NCBI GenBank assembly: GCA_963576735.1 | Contig: OY755178.1 | Coordinates: forward strand, 1,426,001 to 1,490,000 | Origin: Bedellia somnulentella | Taxonomy: Eukaryota; Arthropoda; Insecta; Lepidoptera; Bedelliidae | Direction: 5' to 3' | Length of the DNA stretch: 64,000 nt | Shown here: in pieces, positions 1 to 9,894 of the stretch | Numbering within the stretch: the stretch's first letter is position 1 | Layout: the number at the start of each line of letters is the position of its first letter | Position numbers and translations under genes: made by a program | Notes under the pieces: model-generated | What the model saw: only the letters and a program-made list of their open reading frames with translations | Told to the model about the DNA's origin: nothing | Databases searched by the model: none

Positions 1-19
1 ATTTATTATAAGTATAGAG
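1..19 (+). repeat. 3' terminus of the GACA-type interspersed repeat
   Basis: These bases (ATTTATTATAAGTATAGAG) match the end of the repeat copy that finishes near 15492 and the antisense copy starting near 51458. The rest of the repeat lies outside the window. Confidence 0.6.
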
Positions 20-1660
20 AGCATTTGATTGCATTTCTCGACCATTACTCTTATCTAAACTGACTTATTATGGAGTTGACTCAAAGGCTATAACCTGGTT
101 TGATAGTTACCTTTCAAACCGGATTCAATCCGTTAAGCTGCAGTTAAGTGATGGTAAGCAAGTAGTGTCAGAATCCAAAATTGTCTTGCATGGTGTTCCA
201 CAAGGATCGATATTAGGCCCATTATTATTTATTATTTTTACAGCGGACTTAGCTAATTCTATTGAGAATAGTCACTATCATTTTTATGCTGATGATGTAC
301 AGCTTTATATTTCAGTAATCCCTGATGAAATAGAACACTCAGTTCAAGCCTTAAATAATGATCTAAATAGTGTATCTCATTGGTGCGAAAAGAATGCTTT
401 GCTGATTAATCCGCTGAAATCAAAATTTATGGTATTGGGAAGTAAATCACAAATTACTAAAATTACAGCGCATGAACCTATTATAAATATTTTAGACCAA
501 AATATAGATCGAGTAAACGTCACTCGGAATCTAGAGCTTGAGTTTGACTGTGAATTGCGCTTTGTAAAACATGTTGACAATTTGATCAGAAACTGCTTTT
601 ACCGACTGAAAATTTTGTACAAAATTCGTAGTTACATCTCAGAAAGAGCCCGTATAACTCTTTGTGAATCAGTTATACTATCAGTACTTAATTATGCTGA
701 TATCGTTTATGGACCTAGGCTTCTATCATCATCGGAGAGGCAGATACAACGTGTACAAAATGCCTGCTATAGGTTTTGTTTCGATGTACCTCCACGAAGC
801 CATATATCACCATTGCTCAATAACTCATCGTTACTGAATATGGGCTCCCGCAGGTGCCTTCATACTGCTTCGTTGATGTATGATGTCATTAAATTTAAAA
901 CTCCTGAATACCTGTTTGAAAAATTAAGGTATTCTAAATTTCATGAGTTCTATCCCACCCGTACTACACTTGAACCATTAGCAATACATCCTCATCGCAC
1001 CGTGGCTTTCACTGGAAGTTTTCGCTATCACGCTACAAAGTGTTTGAACAATATCCCTCCACCCATTAGAGAATCTACCAGTAAATTTAAATTTAAAAAA
1101 CTACTGAAGTCCCATTTACTTCAAATACAAAAGTTAAATATACCGAAATGCTTTGCACAATCAGTTGTCAACTTTCAGTGAAAGAGGGTATAGATTAGTG
1201 AACTTCTTTTTCAAATTTGTTTATATTTATTAATTATATTGTATGTTTTAATTTTAATCTGTTTTTTTTTAAATGTCTCTATTATACTGTATGTTTTAAT
1301 TGTAACCGGATATTTAATTGTATTTTTGTTCTGTTTAGGATTATTTTTAACCGTAAGTTTTATTTTTGTAAATATTTTTCACGTCAATGGCAGCTGCTCA
1401 ATTACTATTTTTTGTTAAAAGTTTGTGTTTTAGGCTATACCTGAAAATCAGTGTTTTTGCTATACAGCATTTACAAACGCTGAGTTATGGCCTAGTTTGT
1501 GTTACCATAGCACACATACCTTGCACATATCTACTTTGTTTGTTACTTTTAATTGTTTTTTTTAGAAAATGTTTACCCTGTTTTTATATTTCTTGTAATG
1601 TATGTACCTATGTGACTGTTATGATAACATGAATAAAAATTTTATCTATCTATCTATCTA
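20..1660 (+). mobile_element. 5'-truncated Jockey/CR1-like non-LTR retrotransposon
   Basis: LINE remnant. Similarity to reverse transcriptase begins abruptly at about base 20, inside motif A, right after the end of another repeat, so the 5' part is missing. It contains the RT C-terminal region, an AT-rich 3' UTR (1182-1640) with AATAAA-type signals, and a TCTA microsatellite tail at 1644-1660, as expected for a target-primed insertion. Clade placement (Jockey/CR1 group) rests on the RT motifs and simple-repeat tail and is tentative. No target duplication was identified because the left junction is another repeat. Confidence 0.8.
21..1181 (+). pseudogene. Reverse transcriptase, C-terminal part (non-LTR)
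   Basis: Open frame of 386 residues without an internal stop. It starts at motif A (AFDCIS, with the first catalytic aspartate), continues through GVPQGSILGPLLF (motif B) and YADD (motif C, the two catalytic aspartates), then the thumb and C-terminal region typical of insect LINE proteins (SVLNYADIVYG; the RRCLHTASLMYDVI segment). The endonuclease, ORF1 and RT finger motifs are absent, so this is a partial, non-functional copy even though the frame is open. A longer family member would normally have about 900 residues. Confidence 0.8.
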
Positions 1661-1900
1661 TTATTATTATTAAAATTACTTGAAACAATATAAAATAATA
1701 AAAAAATAAGAACAACCCTAAAGAATAACACCAAATAATTAAAAACGATAAAATTAAATAAATTGAAATTAAAATTAAATTAAAATAATAATATTATGAT
1801 TCAATGAAATAAAATTAACAATAAAGTAAAAGATATGATTTGACAATGATGATTTTGAAAAAATAATTGCATTATATGAATTAATCAATTTGTGTACTAA
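1661..1900. other. AT-rich spacer, nothing recognised
   Basis: Low-complexity ATTA/AAAT-rich DNA between the LINE tail and the target duplication of the next transposon. No gene or repeat boundary is visible. Confidence 0.5.
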
Positions 1901-1908
1901 CTAATTGC
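1901..1908 (+). other. 8-bp target site duplication, left (CTAATTGC)
   Basis: CTAATTGC lies directly before the CAAGGATACTC terminus and recurs at 9944-9951 directly after the opposite terminus. This defines the ends of the composite DNA transposon. Confidence 0.85.
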
Positions 1909-2252
1909 CAAGGATACTCTACTACACTACGGATGGGCCCTGTGGTACTATATCTAAATAACGTTATGCAAATAATAATCATATCGCAACAGAAATATTC
2001 CGTATGCCGTTTTCTCTTTCTAACCTTCCAAGTTTGATCTTTTGAAAAAGAGAAAAATACATGTTTACTTCTTGTTGTTTATGGCAAAATTTCGTCAAGA
2101 CGTTACGATTATGATAGCGCGTACCCAGATCGGCCATCTTAGTTGCCATTTGATCTGTGAAGTTGCTTTGTAAATAAAAGTGTTGATTGTGTTTTGGACA
2201 TTAATTAATCAAGTTTTGGACCATAAAATTACATGGGTAATATAAATGCACA

Positions 2253-2678
2253 ATGCCCTGTTGCTCTGTTAAAGATTGTGGCGCCCGTAATAGCGAAAAT
2301 CAGCCTCAATTAACTTTGCACAAGTAAGTAATTATTTTCTTTGTTTTCACTTCGGTCAAGAGTATTTTTTTTGGTGTATTTCTTGCTTCCTCGATGTGAT
2401 CAGAGGAAACTTCATGATCATTGTAATCTTTCGCCATAAAAGGCTTAGTTTTCATGATTTCTTCCAAAATTATTTCCTCTCATTGTTTACCTAGTGATGT
2501 GAAACACTGATCATTTAGTATTATCGATGATTAAGTACTTTCAGATTCGGTTTAGCTTTGAGGTGGTTATTGATTACTAAAATTAAATAATTTCAGGTTT
2601 CCTACATGTGAAGCACGGAGAAGAAAGTGGCTTGATGGTATTGGCTTTGAAAACATCAACCGTCGGCATAAAAATTGA
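2253..2678 (+). pseudogene. THAP zinc-finger domain, N-terminal part, two exons
   Basis: Exon 1 (2253-2323) begins MPCCSVKDCGARN and exon 2 (2597-2678) encodes the FPTCEARRRKWLDGIGF segment before a TGA. The intron 2324-2596 has a GTAAGT donor and a TTTCAG acceptor; splicing joins LHK to FP, making the LHKFP signature of THAP domains. The first zinc-ligand cysteines and the R-x-x-W segment are present. The second C-x2-H ligand pair is lost because of the stop after about 50 residues. THAP domains bind DNA in P-type transposases and in host regulators. This is a truncated remnant; the call rests on motif reading only. Confidence 0.65.
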
Positions 2679-2875
2679 CAATGCATTTTAAAAAAATGGT
2701 ATGGTTTATCATGAAAAAATCACGAATGAAAAGGTTTATTAACATTAAAAGGTTATAACAAATTTACGTTATTTAAAAATGAATAAATGTGACATTTTAA
2801 ATATGTTGTTTTTTTATTATTTATATGTACGATCTTGCAATATAAGTCAAGCACAGCATCAATAATTTGTTGTAC

Positions 2876-3148
2876 GTGTACGACAACTGTGTAGTGTCGG
2901 CTTAGAATAGCACTACCCCATTTCTTCCGGTGGGTGTACGTAAGAGGCGACTAACGGACTTTTAACGGCGTTATAAGGGAATCTTAGGCGATGCGGTTGG
3001 ACACCCATCACCAACAACCTTTATTTTACCAACTTTTCCCCACTCAACTTCCCAAAGGTGGCTGAGGAATTTGTCATTCCTTAGCTCTGGCTACCCCATC
3101 TAGGCATTTATAGCCGTTAGTAAGCATATGTAATGTGTACGACAACTG
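2876..3148 (+). repeat. SINE1 copy (group A) with 14-bp TSD
   Basis: Full-length unit 2890-3134 flanked by perfect GTGTACGACAACTG duplications (2876-2889 and 3135-3148). It starts TGTAGTGTCGGCTTAG and ends near GCCGTTAGTA. Inserted in the THAP element. Confidence 0.9.
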
Positions 3149-3840
3149 ATTTAAAGTCGTCCTTGAGCATATGGCACCCATTTATTAATCTCGCTGTACC
3201 GCTGATCGATGCACTGCAAGTTAAAAAACTTACCCCACGCCGAAAATCATAATAAATTATCGCTCGAAATTGTTCATGAGTTAAATCCATGGTGATGTGT
3301 TATCCATGGTGGCGAAACGAAGGTTTAAAACTGGTGTTAAAATATCTAGATCTAAATTAAAAGTATGTGCCCACTGTTGTTATAAATTATTTCTACATAA
3401 ACATGTTGGCAAATTTATCGATATTTTTCTATTCTGATTCTTGCATGATACAACCCTAGGTCAGCCATTTTAAGTGCCAATAGGCCACGCCCCCTGCTAC
3501 GCTCCGAGAGTGTTTAGGGCCGATCCGTAGTATAACTCCCGCGAGTTAACATGACACCTGGCTCGATTGACGTTTGTTGAAAGTACTGAGTGCATAAAAG
3601 TCAGCTGACCTTTTTTAAATGGGGTACAATTATTTTTTTACTGAGTTGCAAATTTATTTTTATATCAGATATTGTTCAGTATGTTGGGTACGAGTACATT
3701 GCCTTCGCAATGGGTACAAAGCCTTTGGCTGTAGCACTGATTACTTTATACTCTGTATATATTTATTTGTGATTAATAGTTATCAAATTACATCTATCGT
3801 AATAACTTATCAAAATACGTTAAATAAATAGTATAATTAC

Positions 3841-4070
3841 ATGCATATACTCACAGCTATAAATCCCTAGAAGGGGTAGCCAGAGCTAAGGAACTAGAAA
3901 TTCTTCAGCCACTTTTGGCAAGTTGAGTGGGGAAAAGATGGTGAAATAAAAGTTGTTGGTGATAGGTCTCCAACCGCATCGCCCAAAAAGCCCCAATACC
4001 GTTAGTCGCCTCTTACTTACACCCACCGGCAGAAATGGGGTAGTGTTATTCTAAGCCAACACTACACAGC
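3841..4070 (-). repeat. SINE1 copy (group A), antisense
   Basis: Near full-length copy. It reads from a CATATACTCACAGCTATAA tail to the ACACTACACAGC head and sits inside the outer transposon, just downstream of the transposase stop. Confidence 0.9.
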
Positions 4071-4155
4071 TAACATAATATACACAGCTAGAATAATTAA
4101 CTTCTGATAGAAATTAAACAAACATATAATATTAAATAGATTTATTTCAAGATAA

Positions 4156-4764
4156 TTACTCATCAACATCACTCATTTCTTCAATACCTGACATAATAGA
4201 AGTGTCACTTTCTTCTCCCTCGCTCGCTTCACTGTCGGAGCTTTCTTCACCCCCAAGTGAAATAATAAACTCCCTTTCTCTTGTTTCCTGCAGTCGATCT
4301 TGCACCAAATATTCTTTTTCAAGTCTCTGTTCATGGTTTACCTTCTTTTTCCAGTCAGCAGCAATTATGGAAACAATCGCTTCTTTAGTTAATTTTTCAA
4401 TGTGTTTCTCCGACTGATCGATATTTTTGTCTGCCACCCTTTGTTTGATCAAATTCCAGATATATTCGATCGGATTAAGATCACAGTGGTAGGGTGGCAG
4501 ACGTACGACCTCGTGGCCGTGCTCCCTTAATAATTCGTCTACCACATATTTTTTTTCTGGCTTATTCAATCTTATAATTTGATATAGCTCTGGTTTTGTC
4601 ATATTTGCAGCATAACTTACATTATTATTTGTTAACCAGCTTTGCATGTCACTCTTCAATGATGACTGGCACGGAATTTTTTCGGATTGCGTTGAGTGGT
4701 ACGGAGCATTATCAATCACAACTATGCCACTTGGAGGCAAGTTCGGCAACAATTTTTCATGTGT
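4156..4764 (-). pseudogene. IS630/Tc1-type DDE transposase, C-terminal half
   Basis: Transposase remnant of about 200 residues. VVIDNAPYHS contains the second catalytic aspartate, and LPPYHCDLNPIEYIWNLIKQ contains the DLNPIE motif with the third acidic residue. The C-terminus is strongly acidic and serine-rich (SSDSEASEGEESD), as in many insect relatives. On this strand an in-frame TGA lies at 4767-4765 and the N-terminal half with the first catalytic aspartate is missing, so the gene is dead. A minus-strand AATAAA signal (4146-4141) follows the stop by about ten bases. The gene most likely belongs to the outer 49-bp-TIR transposon. Confidence 0.8.
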
Positions 4765-4992
4765 TCATCTGTTCTGATCTCATTTTCTGAATGTTTTTAT
4801 GTCTTTCAAACAATAAAAATTTAAGAAAAAATATTTACACGATTCTTTTTTTTTTTTCAAAAAAAAACTTGGCCTTTTGATTTTGACCCATATGTTATTT
4901 TAGAACTTAATAGCAATTTTTATTCATTTCGGTTGATAGACAAGGCTACTTATTAATAAATATCAATTTTAAAGAAATTCTAAATATTGTAT
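4765..4992. other. AT-rich interior of the outer transposon
   Basis: Holds a poly-T run and a TTCAG acceptor-like site on the minus strand but no recognisable coding continuation. Its last four bases, GTAT, are the target of the Gypsy insertion. Confidence 0.4.
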
Positions 4993-5163
4993 TGTTACGA
5001 CATCTGTTCGCAAGTAGGAGATAGGATTTGCCACTACTAGATAACAGATGGCGTTACTAGTATTCTAATAAGTAAAGGAATTACTAGATGTTTCTCGAAT
5101 ATCGACTTTTCGAGAATGTGGTACTAGAACTTTCTGTAATATTCGCGTATTTGAGATTTGGCA

Positions 5164-5171
5164 TATATAAA
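5164..5171 (+). promoter_or_regulatory. LTR TATA box (TATATAAA)
   Basis: TATATAAA in the middle of the 5' LTR, followed by the AGCGACGCG stretch. Likely core promoter of the retrotransposon; the same site occurs in the other three LTRs. Confidence 0.65.
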
Positions 5172-5348
5172 GAGCGACGCGTGCTACGGAGTTATTGGAG
5201 TGCGAAGAACTAAAGCGAGAACAAGCGAAATACTAGAGCGAAGAAATTAAATACGACAGTGCAGTGATATACGGATTACGGAAATAAGCTTAACGGTGTG
5301 GACAGTGTTACTATAACGGAGTAAATTAGTGTTGTTAATTAGTGCGAG

Positions 5349-5370
5349 TATCGATAGTTAATTATCGATA
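5349..5370 (+). promoter_or_regulatory. Paired TATCGATA (DRE-like) sites in LTR
   Basis: Two perfect palindromic TATCGATA octamers at 5349-5356 and 5363-5370. In Drosophila this octamer is the DRE core promoter element bound by DREF. A role here is inference. Confidence 0.4.
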
Positions 5371-5480
5371 GTGTTAGTTGTGTTGTGTAAAGTGCGTTAT
5401 TGGTCAATAAATATAATTACACCTTATTGCACGAAAGTGTGACTGGTATTTATCAAATTAAGAACCCGGTACGTAACAAT

Positions 5481-5498
5481 TGGTGTCAGAAGTGGGAT
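5481..5498 (+). other. Primer-binding site, tRNA-Leu type
   Basis: TGGTGTCAGAAGTGGGAT starts two bases after the LTR. It is complementary to a tRNA 3' end ...ATCCCACTTCTGACACCA, the form seen in eukaryotic tRNA-Leu genes. Confidence 0.7.
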
Positions 5499-5504
5499 TT
5501 GAAG

Positions 5505-8500
5505 ATGCCAGTTATGCCGAAGGAAGACGGAAGAGAGGGTGTGAAGACACGCGCTCAGAAAGCCGCAGAGGGTGAACAGCTGTCGGAAATGAGGTCATCG
5601 GTCACGAACCCTCGGAGTGACATTCCAGAGGAGACGTCCGCGGTGACTAACGCGCCGTCTACATCAACGGCGCCGGCGGCCGCAACTAATACTGACTTGA
5701 CGATGATAGTTGAAATGTTTCAAAGCATGCGTGAAGCACAACAAAGCATACAGGATGTTGTGAAAAACATACATTCGGAGGTACAGGATGTTAAAAAAAA
5801 CATACATTCGGAGGTACAGGGTGTTGTGAAACAAGAAGTTCGTGAGTTGCGCGAGGAACAGCAAACTAAGTTCTCACAAGTTCTCACTGCGGTCAATGAA
5901 GTCAGTGGTCGGGTGGTTACTGTGGAAAAAGACGTAGAGCAGATGAAGGAGCAGGTAACCACTATTGAGAAAGATATCGATGACATGAAGACCGACTTCC
6001 GCGGAATGGAGAAAAGGGTTCTGCAGCTTGAATCACGACCGGTCAAGGTTGTCTCCGGTGAGAATGTAGTAGCTGTCCATGGTCCTCGTGTGAAGGTTCC
6101 TCCCTACGACGGAACAACATCCTGGTCGGCGTATAGACATCAGTTCCAGACTGTTGCGGCTGCCAATGGTTGGACTGATGAACAGTGTTTGACTGCACTG
6201 ACGGTGGCGCTCCGAGGTCAAGCACTGTCAGTAATAGAGGCGCTGCCGACTCCGAGTGGTGGTTTCAAGGACCTGCTGGATGCGTTGGAGTCTCGCTATG
6301 GAGAGCGACACCTGGAGCACGTGTTCCGCGCTCAGCTGCGTGATAGGGTCCAGCGTTCTGGAGAGGGACTTCAGCAGTGGGCCCTTGAAATCGAGAAGCT
6401 CGTCCGCAAGGCCTATCCCAGTGTAGATCCGAAGACGGTGGAAATGAACCTGGTGCAAGCATTCGTCGACGGCATCAGAGATATCGAAGTGAGAACAGCG
6501 GTGAGACTTCAACACCACACGTCTCTCAAGGATGCCTTGGCGAACGCTCTAGAAGTTGAAGCTTGCCGCCAGGATACGCGCCAAACTCATCGACTTCGTG
6601 AGATTGCGGAAGCAAATGAGGACGTCAAGGTCATTAAAGCACCCGTCGGAAGGAGTACTGGACCGATTTGTTATGGCTGCGGGAAAAGGGGCCATTTGAG
6701 ATTAAGTTGCCCGCTGAGGAAGGAAGAAAAGAGGCAGGCAGAGGCTCCTGCCGCGAAACGAGCATTAGCCAGGACCGGGGGGCAGGTGCTGGCTAGAGAG
6801 GAGAAAGCCCCGACAATGACCATCTCACAAGCCTGTAACGGGAACAGTTTGGTGATATTGGGCTGTGTCAATGATCAAGACTGTAAGATGACCCTTGATA
6901 CTGGAGCGTCTAGAACGGTGATCAATCCGGCACTGGTGAAAGCAGCGAATATCAAGTATAGCAGAGGTACTAAGTGTCGGCTACTCTCCGCCTCTGGCCA
7001 GCGAATACCTGTCCTTGGTGAACTCTCAGTCAGGATGATGGTTGGCGAGACGTCGTATACTCATCAAGTCATTGTGGCTGAGATAATGGATGAATGCATA
7101 CTAGGACTGGACTTTATGAAGAAATATAACTGCCGGATTGACATAACGAGAGGAATTTTCAAGTGTGGCCAGGAAGAAATCTTTATACTGGGTGGTCCCG
7201 TCGGTGAAGTGACATGCTTGAAAACCATCAATATTCCTGCGCGTTCTCAGAAGTTGGTTCCGGTGATGTTACCTGTAGACAGCGAGAAGAAGAGGCTTTG
7301 CGAGACACCTATACTTGGATATCCACAGCCAGAGGGACAGTACATCGTTGACAGCGATGCTAGTAATATGGCTATTGGTGGAGTGTTATCACAGATCCAA
7401 GGTGACAAGGAAGTTGTGATCGGATATTTCAGCAAGTCTCTATCTAAAGCGGAAAGAAACTACTGCGTCACGAGAAAGGAACTTCTAGCTGTAGTGAAGA
7501 CCTTACAGCATTTTTACAAGTATTTGATTGGGAGACCGTTCAAGCTTCGAACTGATCATGCTGCACTGAAATGGCTTCTCCAGTTCAAAAACCCGGAAGG
7601 ACAGGTAGCTCGATGGATCGAACAGCTACAAGAGTATGACTTTTCTATCGAGCACCGTAGTGGTAAATCTCATGGCAATGCAGACGCGCTTTCACGTAGA
7701 CCGTGTCCGGAAGACTGTAAACATTGTAGGAAGCAAGAGTCGAAGGAGGAGGTCGTGAAAGTGACTCGAATTTGTCCATTGGATGGATGGGAAACAGAAG
7801 CTATGCAGAAGGCCCAAGAAGAAGATGAGAACCTCAGACCCATCATGAAATGGAAGAAGGAAAAACACGATCAACCGGCTTGGAGTGAAGTAGCGTCCAC
7901 AGGAGTGAGTACGAAAGCTTACTGGGCACAATGGAACAGCCTGGTTCTGATCAATGGTCTACTGTACCGGAGGTGGGAGAAACCCAACGGTAAGGAAGAG
8001 CACCTACAATTGGTCGTGCCCAGAGCCAAGGTTAAAGATGTACTGCGGGAAACACATGACGGTGTTTCGGGCGGGCATCTTGGGGTAAATCGTACGTTGC
8101 AGAAGGTTCGTGCGAAGTTTTACTGGCTTCATTGTAGGGACGACGTACAGGACTGGTGCCGGAAATGTACAACGTGTGCCGCGGTGAAAGGTCCGCAGAC
8201 CCGGAGTAGAGGGGGATTACGGTTGTACAATGTGGGAGCTCCCTGGGAGAGGATTGCCGTTGATGTGGCTGGACCGTTTCCACAATCAGAGTCCGGAAAT
8301 AAATATTTCATGGTGGTGATGGATTACTTCACTAAGTGGCCTGAAGTGTTTGCCATACCCAATCAAGAAGCAATAACTGTGGCTACAAAACTGGTTGAGG
8401 AAGTGATCTGTCGATTTGGCGTGCCCCTGGAGATACACTCTGACCAGGGAAGAAATTTTGAGTCACAAGTATTTCAAGAGGTGTGCAAACTGCTTGGAAT

Positions 8501-9107
8501 GCATAAAACCAGGACGACGCCATATCATCCTCAGTCAGATGGAATGGTGGAGAGGTTCAACCAAACACTGGAGAGACAGTTGGCGAAGATGGTTGAAAAA
8601 CATCAGAAGGACTGGGACAAACACATTCCATTATTTTTACTGTCTTACCGGTCAGCTGTTCACGAAAGCACGAAGGAAACACCTGCTTTCGTCAATTTCG
8701 GAAGAGAGCTACGATTGCCTGTAGATTTGTTGACAGGAGGGTCACCAGATGAGCCGCAGAGTGTAACTGAATATGTAAGCGATTTGAGGGAAAGAATGCA
8801 AGATGTACATTCCCTAGTGCGTGAAAATGGTTTACATGCTAGTGAAAAGATGAAAACCAGATATGACCGTAAAGCTAACACGCCGCGTTTCGAAGAGGGT
8901 ATGCTCGTCTGGTTACACAATCCAACTCGCCAGAAAGGGAAGTCCCCTAAGTTACAAAATAGGTGGGAAGGACCGTACAAGGTGGTCACTAGAATAAACG
9001 ATGTAACGTACAGAATTCAACGCCAACCTAGAGGGGCTTGGAAAATAGTTCACATCGATCGACTTGCGAAGTACCATGGAAGCAATAATACTCGGGACGA
9101 GTATTAA
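5505..9107 (+). CDS. Fused Gag-Pol of Gypsy-1, reverse transcriptase deleted
   Basis: Single open frame of 1,200 residues from the first ATG after the primer-binding site. Order: Gag with a long heptad/hendecad-like coiled coil (33-bp repeated units at 5754-5819), capsid-like region, one CCHC knuckle (CYGCGKRGHLRLSC, about nt 6669-6710), aspartic protease (LDTGASRTVIN), then the last part of the RT/RNase H region (DASNMAIGGVLSQ, TRKELLAVV, LRTDHAALKWL), and integrase with HHCC zinc finger and DDE core (YHPQSDGMVERFNQ). Two deletions relative to the sister copy: 11 bp at 6754/6755 fuses gag and pol; 1,236 bp at the GAAGAAGAGGC junction (7286-7296) removes all RT catalytic motifs in frame. It cannot reverse-transcribe on its own. 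Confidence 0.9.
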   Translation: MPVMPKEDGREGVKTRAQKAAEGEQLSEMRSSVTNPRSDIPEETSAVTNAPSTSTAPAAATNTDLTMIVEMFQSMREAQQSIQDVVKNIHSEVQDVKKNIHSEVQGVVKQEVRELREEQQTKFSQVLTAVNEVSGRVVTVEKDVEQMKEQVTTIEKDIDDMKTDFRGMEKRVLQLESRPVKVVSGENVVAVHGPRVKVPPYDGTTSWSAYRHQFQTVAAANGWTDEQCLTALTVALRGQALSVIEALPTPSGGFKDLLDALESRYGERHLEHVFRAQLRDRVQRSGEGLQQWALEIEKLVRKAYPSVDPKTVEMNLVQAFVDGIRDIEVRTAVRLQHHTSLKDALANALEVEACRQDTRQTHRLREIAEANEDVKVIKAPVGRSTGPICYGCGKRGHLRLSCPLRKEEKRQAEAPAAKRALARTGGQVLAREEKAPTMTISQACNGNSLVILGCVNDQDCKMTLDTGASRTVINPALVKAANIKYSRGTKCRLLSASGQRIPVLGELSVRMMVGETSYTHQVIVAEIMDECILGLDFMKKYNCRIDITRGIFKCGQEEIFILGGPVGEVTCLKTINIPARSQKLVPVMLPVDSEKKRLCETPILGYPQPEGQYIVDSDASNMAIGGVLSQIQGDKEVVIGYFSKSLSKAERNYCVTRKELLAVVKTLQHFYKYLIGRPFKLRTDHAALKWLLQFKNPEGQVARWIEQLQEYDFSIEHRSGKSHGNADALSRRPCPEDCKHCRKQESKEEVVKVTRICPLDGWETEAMQKAQEEDENLRPIMKWKKEKHDQPAWSEVASTGVSTKAYWAQWNSLVLINGLLYRRWEKPNGKEEHLQLVVPRAKVKDVLRETHDGVSGGHLGVNRTLQKVRAKFYWLHCRDDVQDWCRKCTTCAAVKGPQTRSRGGLRLYNVGAPWERIAVDVAGPFPQSESGNKYFMVVMDYFTKWPEVFAIPNQEAITVATKLVEEVICRFGVPLEIHSDQGRNFESQVFQEVCKLLGMHKTRTTPYHPQSDGMVERFNQTLERQLAKMVEKHQKDWDKHIPLFLLSYRSAVHESTKETPAFVNFGRELRLPVDLLTGGSPDEPQSVTEYVSDLRERMQDVHSLVRENGLHASEKMKTRYDRKANTPRFEEGMLVWLHNPTRQKGKSPKLQNRWEGPYKVVTRINDVTYRIQRQPRGAWKIVHIDRLAKYHGSNNTRDEY

Positions 9108-9110
9108 TGT

Positions 9111-9123
9111 AAGGAGGGGGTAA
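9111..9123 (+). other. Polypurine tract of Gypsy-1
   Basis: AAGGAGGGGG immediately upstream of the 3' LTR (followed by TAA), the usual plus-strand primer position. Confidence 0.75.
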
Positions 9124-9609
9124 TGTTACGACATCTGTTCGCAAGTAGGAGATAGGATTTGCCACTACTAGATAACAGATGGCGTTACTAGTATTCTAAT
9201 AAGTAAAGGAATTACTAGATGTTTCTCGAATATCGACTTTTCGAGAATGTGGTACTAGAACTTTCTGTAATATTCGCGTATTTGAGATTTGGCATATATA
9301 AAGAGCGACGCGTGCTACGGAGTTATTGGAGTGCGAAGAACTAAAGCGAGAACAAGCGAAATACTAGAGCGAAGAAATTAAATACGACAGTGCAGTGATA
9401 TACGGATTACGGAAATAAGCTTAACGGTGTGGACAGTGTTACTATAACGGAGTAAATTAGTGTTGTTAATTAGTGCGAGTATCGATAGTTAATTATCGAT
9501 AGTGTTAGTTGTGTTGTGTAAAGTGCGTTATTGGTCAATAAATATAATTACACCTTATTGCACGAAAGTGTGACTGGTATTTATCAAATTAAGAACCCGG
9601 TACGTAACA
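9124..9609 (+). repeat. 3' LTR of Gypsy-1
   Basis: 486 bp, TGTTACG...CGTAACA, identical by eye to the 5' LTR. The functional polyadenylation signal is expected at 9537-9542 (AATAAA). GTAT target duplication follows at 9610-9613. Confidence 0.95.
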
Positions 9610-9613
9610 GTAT

Positions 9614-9894
9614 GTATTATTATCGTTATTGTAGTTTTTGAATGGAATCTTATCAATTCATCAATATCATACTTCACATACTAATAGTTCAGATATCTCG
9701 CTTCAGTGACTCTTCGACTCTTTGTGAACTGAACTAAATGAACTAGTAAACTAAATGAAAGATATACTTCAGTACCCCCAATTGATATATATCTTTCTTT
9801 TCACTGAAGTGACACATTTTGCGCACGTCCAGAGATGCTAACGCTACTGGCGAGAGCGGGGCGCTGCGCGGGATAGCGGGGGGAGGGTTGTTTG
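9614..9894. other. Right interior of the outer transposon
   Basis: Non-coding. It holds imperfect inverted segments around ATATCTxxCTTCAGTGA (near 9695 and 9795) and a GC-rich patch at 9838-9890 next to the TIR, possibly the transposase promoter. No N-terminal transposase coding is seen. Confidence 0.4.

Larger units (their letters stand above)
1922..3530 (+). mobile_element. Nested THAP-domain transposon remnant
   Basis: The insertion interrupts the left TIR of the outer transposon: deleting 1922-3530 restores a TIR identical to the right one. Inverted termini are visible: CTACGGATGGGCCCT near 1927 and its approximate complement AGGGCCGATCCGTAG at 3516-3530. Subterminal direct repeats of the form GRTCRGCCATYTTA occur near 2130 and 3463. 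It carries a THAP-type zinc-finger exon pair and a SINE1 copy (2890-3134). No flanking duplication beyond a possible TA is seen. THAP domains occur in P-element transposases, but the rest of any transposase is missing. Confidence 0.65.
4993..5478 (+). repeat. 5' LTR of Gypsy-1
   Basis: 486 bp, begins TGTTACGACATC and ends GGTACGTAACA (TGTTACG and CGTAACA form the short terminal inversion). It contains a TATA box, two TATCGATA motifs and a polyadenylation signal (AATAAA, 5406-5411). Identical by eye to 9124-9609. Confidence 0.95.
4993..9609 (+). mobile_element. Ty3/Gypsy retrotransposon, internally deleted copy (Gypsy-1)
   Basis: 4,617-bp LTR retrotransposon with 486-bp LTRs that look identical to each other, and a 4-bp GTAT target duplication (4989-4992 and 9610-9613). 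A primer-binding site at 5481-5498 (TGGTGTCAGAAGTGGGAT) fits the 3' end of a tRNA-Leu, and a polypurine tract precedes the 3' LTR. Compared with the 5,864-bp copy at 25161-31024 it lacks exactly 1,247 bp in two deletions, 11 bp at the gag/pol junction and 1,236 bp covering reverse transcriptase. No envelope gene is present. Confidence 0.95.

Noticed and set aside
377..580. Open frame antisense to the LINE reverse transcriptase
   Set aside because: Shadow of the real RT frame; no domain of its own.
1217..1632. Overlapping frames after the LINE stop
   Set aside because: Phe/Tyr/Cys-rich translation of an AT-rich 3' UTR.
2890..3134. Typical pol III A/B boxes in SINE1
   Set aside because: GGTTGGAGACCC resembles a B-box only loosely and no convincing A-box is present, so a tRNA origin of SINE1 is not claimed.
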